Source: CBDBND01 sp965262665 (GTDB lineage: Bacteria > Pseudomonadota > Alphaproteobacteria > Rhodospirillales > Rhodospirillaceae). From it: 64,000 bases of DNA. Position 1 is the first letter of the stretch. Every line of letters starts with the position of its first letter. Where the stretch lies: positions 1-64,000 of the forward strand of contig OZ253551.1 of assembly GCA_965262665.1 (NCBI GenBank), read 5' to 3'. Both the position numbers and the translations under genes were made by a program. Below are positions 62,552 through 64,000 of the stretch, in pieces. The notes under the pieces were generated by a model. The model was not told the origin of the DNA. It was given only the letters and a program-made list of their open reading frames with translations, and made no database searches.

Positions 62552-63444
62552 CCGGCGCAGACAACGGCATCACGGTTGAGATGATACCGGTCGACCGGAT
62601 CACCGTCCTCAATCCCCGGCTGCGCGACAAAAAGAAGTTCAGGGAGATGGTGGATAGCATTGCAAAGGTTGGTCTCAAACAACCCATCAAGGTGAGCCGG
62701 GTCAACGGCTCGAACGGAGAGGCCGCATACAATCTGGTTTACGGCCAGGGCCGTCTCGAGGCGTTCATCGCGCTCGAGCAGAAGGAGATTCCGGCGATCA
62801 TCACCGACCTGCCAGAAGAGGACAGCCTGATCATGAGTCTGGTGGAGAATGTCGCGCGCCGCCATCACCCACCGATGGAGTTGCTTCGAGAGGTCGGCGC
62901 CCTCAAGGAACGGGGCTACACCGATATGCAGCTCGGCCGGAAGATCGGCTATACGCGCAAACACGTTCGCGGGATCCGGCGCCTTCTGGAAGCCGATGAG
63001 GAACGGCTGCTGGTTGCGGTCGAAACCGGTAAGATGCCGCTCACTGTCGCCATTGACATCGCGGCCGCGGATGACGAGCACGTCCAGCAGGTTCTTGCTG
63101 AGGCCTATGAAAACCTGGAATTACCTGGCAAGCAGTTCATTGAGGCTAAGCGTCAGGTCGAGCGGCGCCAGAGATATGGCAAAGCGCGTTTACCGGCTCA
63201 GGGCGATCATACCCGGACACGCCCCTCATCGGCCGCAATCAGCCGTTCCCTGATGAAACAGGCGAAGCGCCAGCGTTTCATAATCAAGCAGGCGGAAGTT
63301 ACCAACAGCCGGCTTCGGTTCTTCATCCAGAGCCTGCGAGTGCTGCTGGCAGACGAACACTTCGTCACCTTACTCCGCGCCGAAGACGTACACACCTTGC
63401 CCGCTCCGCTGGCGCGTCTGATCGAAGAGCTCGAGGGCGTATAG
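62548..63444 (+). CDS. ParB/RepB-type partition-like protein
   Basis: 298 residues. ParB/Srx N-terminal domain: VEMIPVDRITVLNPRLRDK, box-like VYGQGRLEAFIALE (arginine) and SLVENVARRHHPPMELLREV (ENxxR-like). An HTH follows (YTDMQLGRKIGYTRKHVRGIRRL), then a RepB-like C-terminal part (KQFIEAKRQVERRQRY ... RFIIKQAEVTNSRLRFF). Family members are CTPases that bind centromere-like sites. It is translationally coupled to the recombinase upstream and 1 bp before the next ParB-like gene. There is no ParA in the visible part, so a partition role is not assured; it may regulate or assist recombination. Confidence 0.85.
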   Translation: MTGADNGITVEMIPVDRITVLNPRLRDKKKFREMVDSIAKVGLKQPIKVSRVNGSNGEAAYNLVYGQGRLEAFIALEQKEIPAIITDLPEEDSLIMSLVENVARRHHPPMELLREVGALKERGYTDMQLGRKIGYTRKHVRGIRRLLEADEERLLVAVETGKMPLTVAIDIAAADDEHVQQVLAEAYENLELPGKQFIEAKRQVERRQRYGKARLPAQGDHTRTRPSSAAISRSLMKQAKRQRFIIKQAEVTNSRLRFFIQSLRVLLADEHFVTLLRAEDVHTLPAPLARLIEELEGV

Positions 63445-63445
63445 C

Positions 63446-64000
63446 ATGGCCGGCAAGGTGCCGATGGGTTTCGAACCCGAGAGCGTGACGGTCGCCGTGG
63501 AGGACATTCTGCCGGTTAGACAGGTCCCTGCCAGTGTCAAGAAAAGCCGGAAATACCAGCAGATCGCGGCCTCCATCCGGGCGATCGGAATCGTGCAACC
63601 TCCCCTGGTGGCGCGGCATGACACGCTGAAGGGCAAGTACGTGCTGCTGGAGGGTCATCTCAGGGTCGAAGTGCTCAAGGAACTCGGGATAGAGGAGGTG
63701 ACCTGCCTGGTATCGATCGACGACGAGGCGTTCACCTACAATAGGCACGTCAATCGCCTGGCGACGATCCAGGAACACAGGATGATCTTGAAGCTCATCG
63801 AGCGCGGCGTTTCCGAGGAGCGGATTGCCGAGACCCTGGATGTCAACGTTAAAAGCATTCGCGGCAAACGGGACCTCCTGCATGGGGTCTGCCCGGAAGC
63901 AGCGGAGCTCCTAGAAGACAAGCAGTGTCCGATCAACACCATCCGGGCGCTCAAGAAGATGAAACCGGTGCGGCAGATCGAGGTGGTGGAACTGATGATT
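63446..64000 (+). CDS. Second ParB-like protein, partial at window edge
   Basis: ATG 63446, one base after the preceding stop. The open frame runs off the right edge at codon 185. ParB-type motifs: SVKKSRKYQQIAASIRAIGIVQPPLV, YVLLEGHLRVEVLKELG (GHLR where GERR/GHRR is usual), and HVNRLATIQEHRMI where the ENxxR box is degenerate. An HTH (VSEERIAETLDVNVKSIRGKRDL) follows. It is clearly a different subfamily from the gene at 62548. A pair of unequal ParB proteins behind a recombinase suggests a heteromeric DNA-binding partner set; inferred. Confidence 0.8.
   Translation, partial: MAGKVPMGFEPESVTVAVEDILPVRQVPASVKKSRKYQQIAASIRAIGIVQPPLVARHDTLKGKYVLLEGHLRVEVLKELGIEEVTCLVSIDDEAFTYNRHVNRLATIQEHRMILKLIERGVSEERIAETLDVNVKSIRGKRDLLHGVCPEAAELLEDKQCPINTIRALKKMKPVRQIEVVELMI

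Noticed and set aside
1..64000. CRISPR arrays or tRNA/rRNA genes
   Set aside because: No regularly spaced repeats with unique spacers, no cloverleaf-like sequence ending in CCA and no rRNA motifs were seen. The only tandem repeats are the 10- and 12-bp arrays inside istA.

Overview
The window looks like a mid-GC alphaproteobacterial chromosome, probably marine and Rhodospirillales-like. Supporting signs are TRAP-type solute receptors, an Sdr/ADH/TPP-enzyme catabolic repertoire, an alphaproteobacterial-style ZTP riboswitch before glyA, a CueR regulator and RepB/ParB-type proteins. The taxon is inferred from gene style only. Decay is heavy: in-frame stops, one-base frameshifts in short homopolymers, and remnants of at least eight insertion-sequence families (IS256, IS6, IS21, IS630, IS3, IS5, IS110, IS481). 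This pattern would fit a lineage under relaxed selection, such as a host-associated one; some one-base shifts could instead be sequencing errors.

Layout. 1-20.8 kb is mostly chromosomal: an Asp-box protein and a MoaD-like protein; a surface-modification set (broken FkbM methyltransferase, glycosyltransferase-like protein, broken TPR-sulfotransferase); an NSS amino-acid/Na+ symporter; a minus-strand operon of zinc alcohol dehydrogenase, M24 peptidase and TPP enzyme, followed by a decayed TPP-enzyme paralogue; two orphan TRAP receptors, a methyltransferase and an EamA exporter; threonine ammonia-lyase, a DUF1838 protein, an isochorismatase-like hydrolase and a GST. 20.9-29.4 kb is an IS graveyard: an IS256 whose 5' half has been inverted, nested IS6/IS21/IS630/IS3/IS5 pieces, a DUF2971 gene, and IS110/IS630/sulfotransferase fragments. 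29.4-40.5 kb returns to chromosomal genes: class II aldolase, frameshifted outer-membrane protein, a 45-residue protein, glyA behind a ZTP riboswitch but split by an IS630 remnant, CueR, an SDR, a VOC protein, M29-like and M20 peptidases, a cupin, an Lrp regulator and CysE.

40.4-57 kb mixes IS elements with cargo: a truncated Kef-type antiporter, a 4.35-kb segment bounded by identical IS630 ends and holding a PPC-repeat metzincin-like gene without its zinc ligands, a TonB-dependent receptor, a frameshifted methyltransferase, two nearly identical IS6 copies in opposite orientation around a cupin-MFS pair, a degenerate IS21 with minisatellite expansions, and an intact TPP enzyme beside cupin fragments. 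57-64 kb is the edge of an integrated element: a deleted IS630, two decayed tyrosine integrases in tandem, an IS481 relic, then an apparently intact module of a zinc-ribbon protein, a large serine recombinase and two different ParB-family proteins. The last runs off the window. This module is the best candidate for an under-described system.
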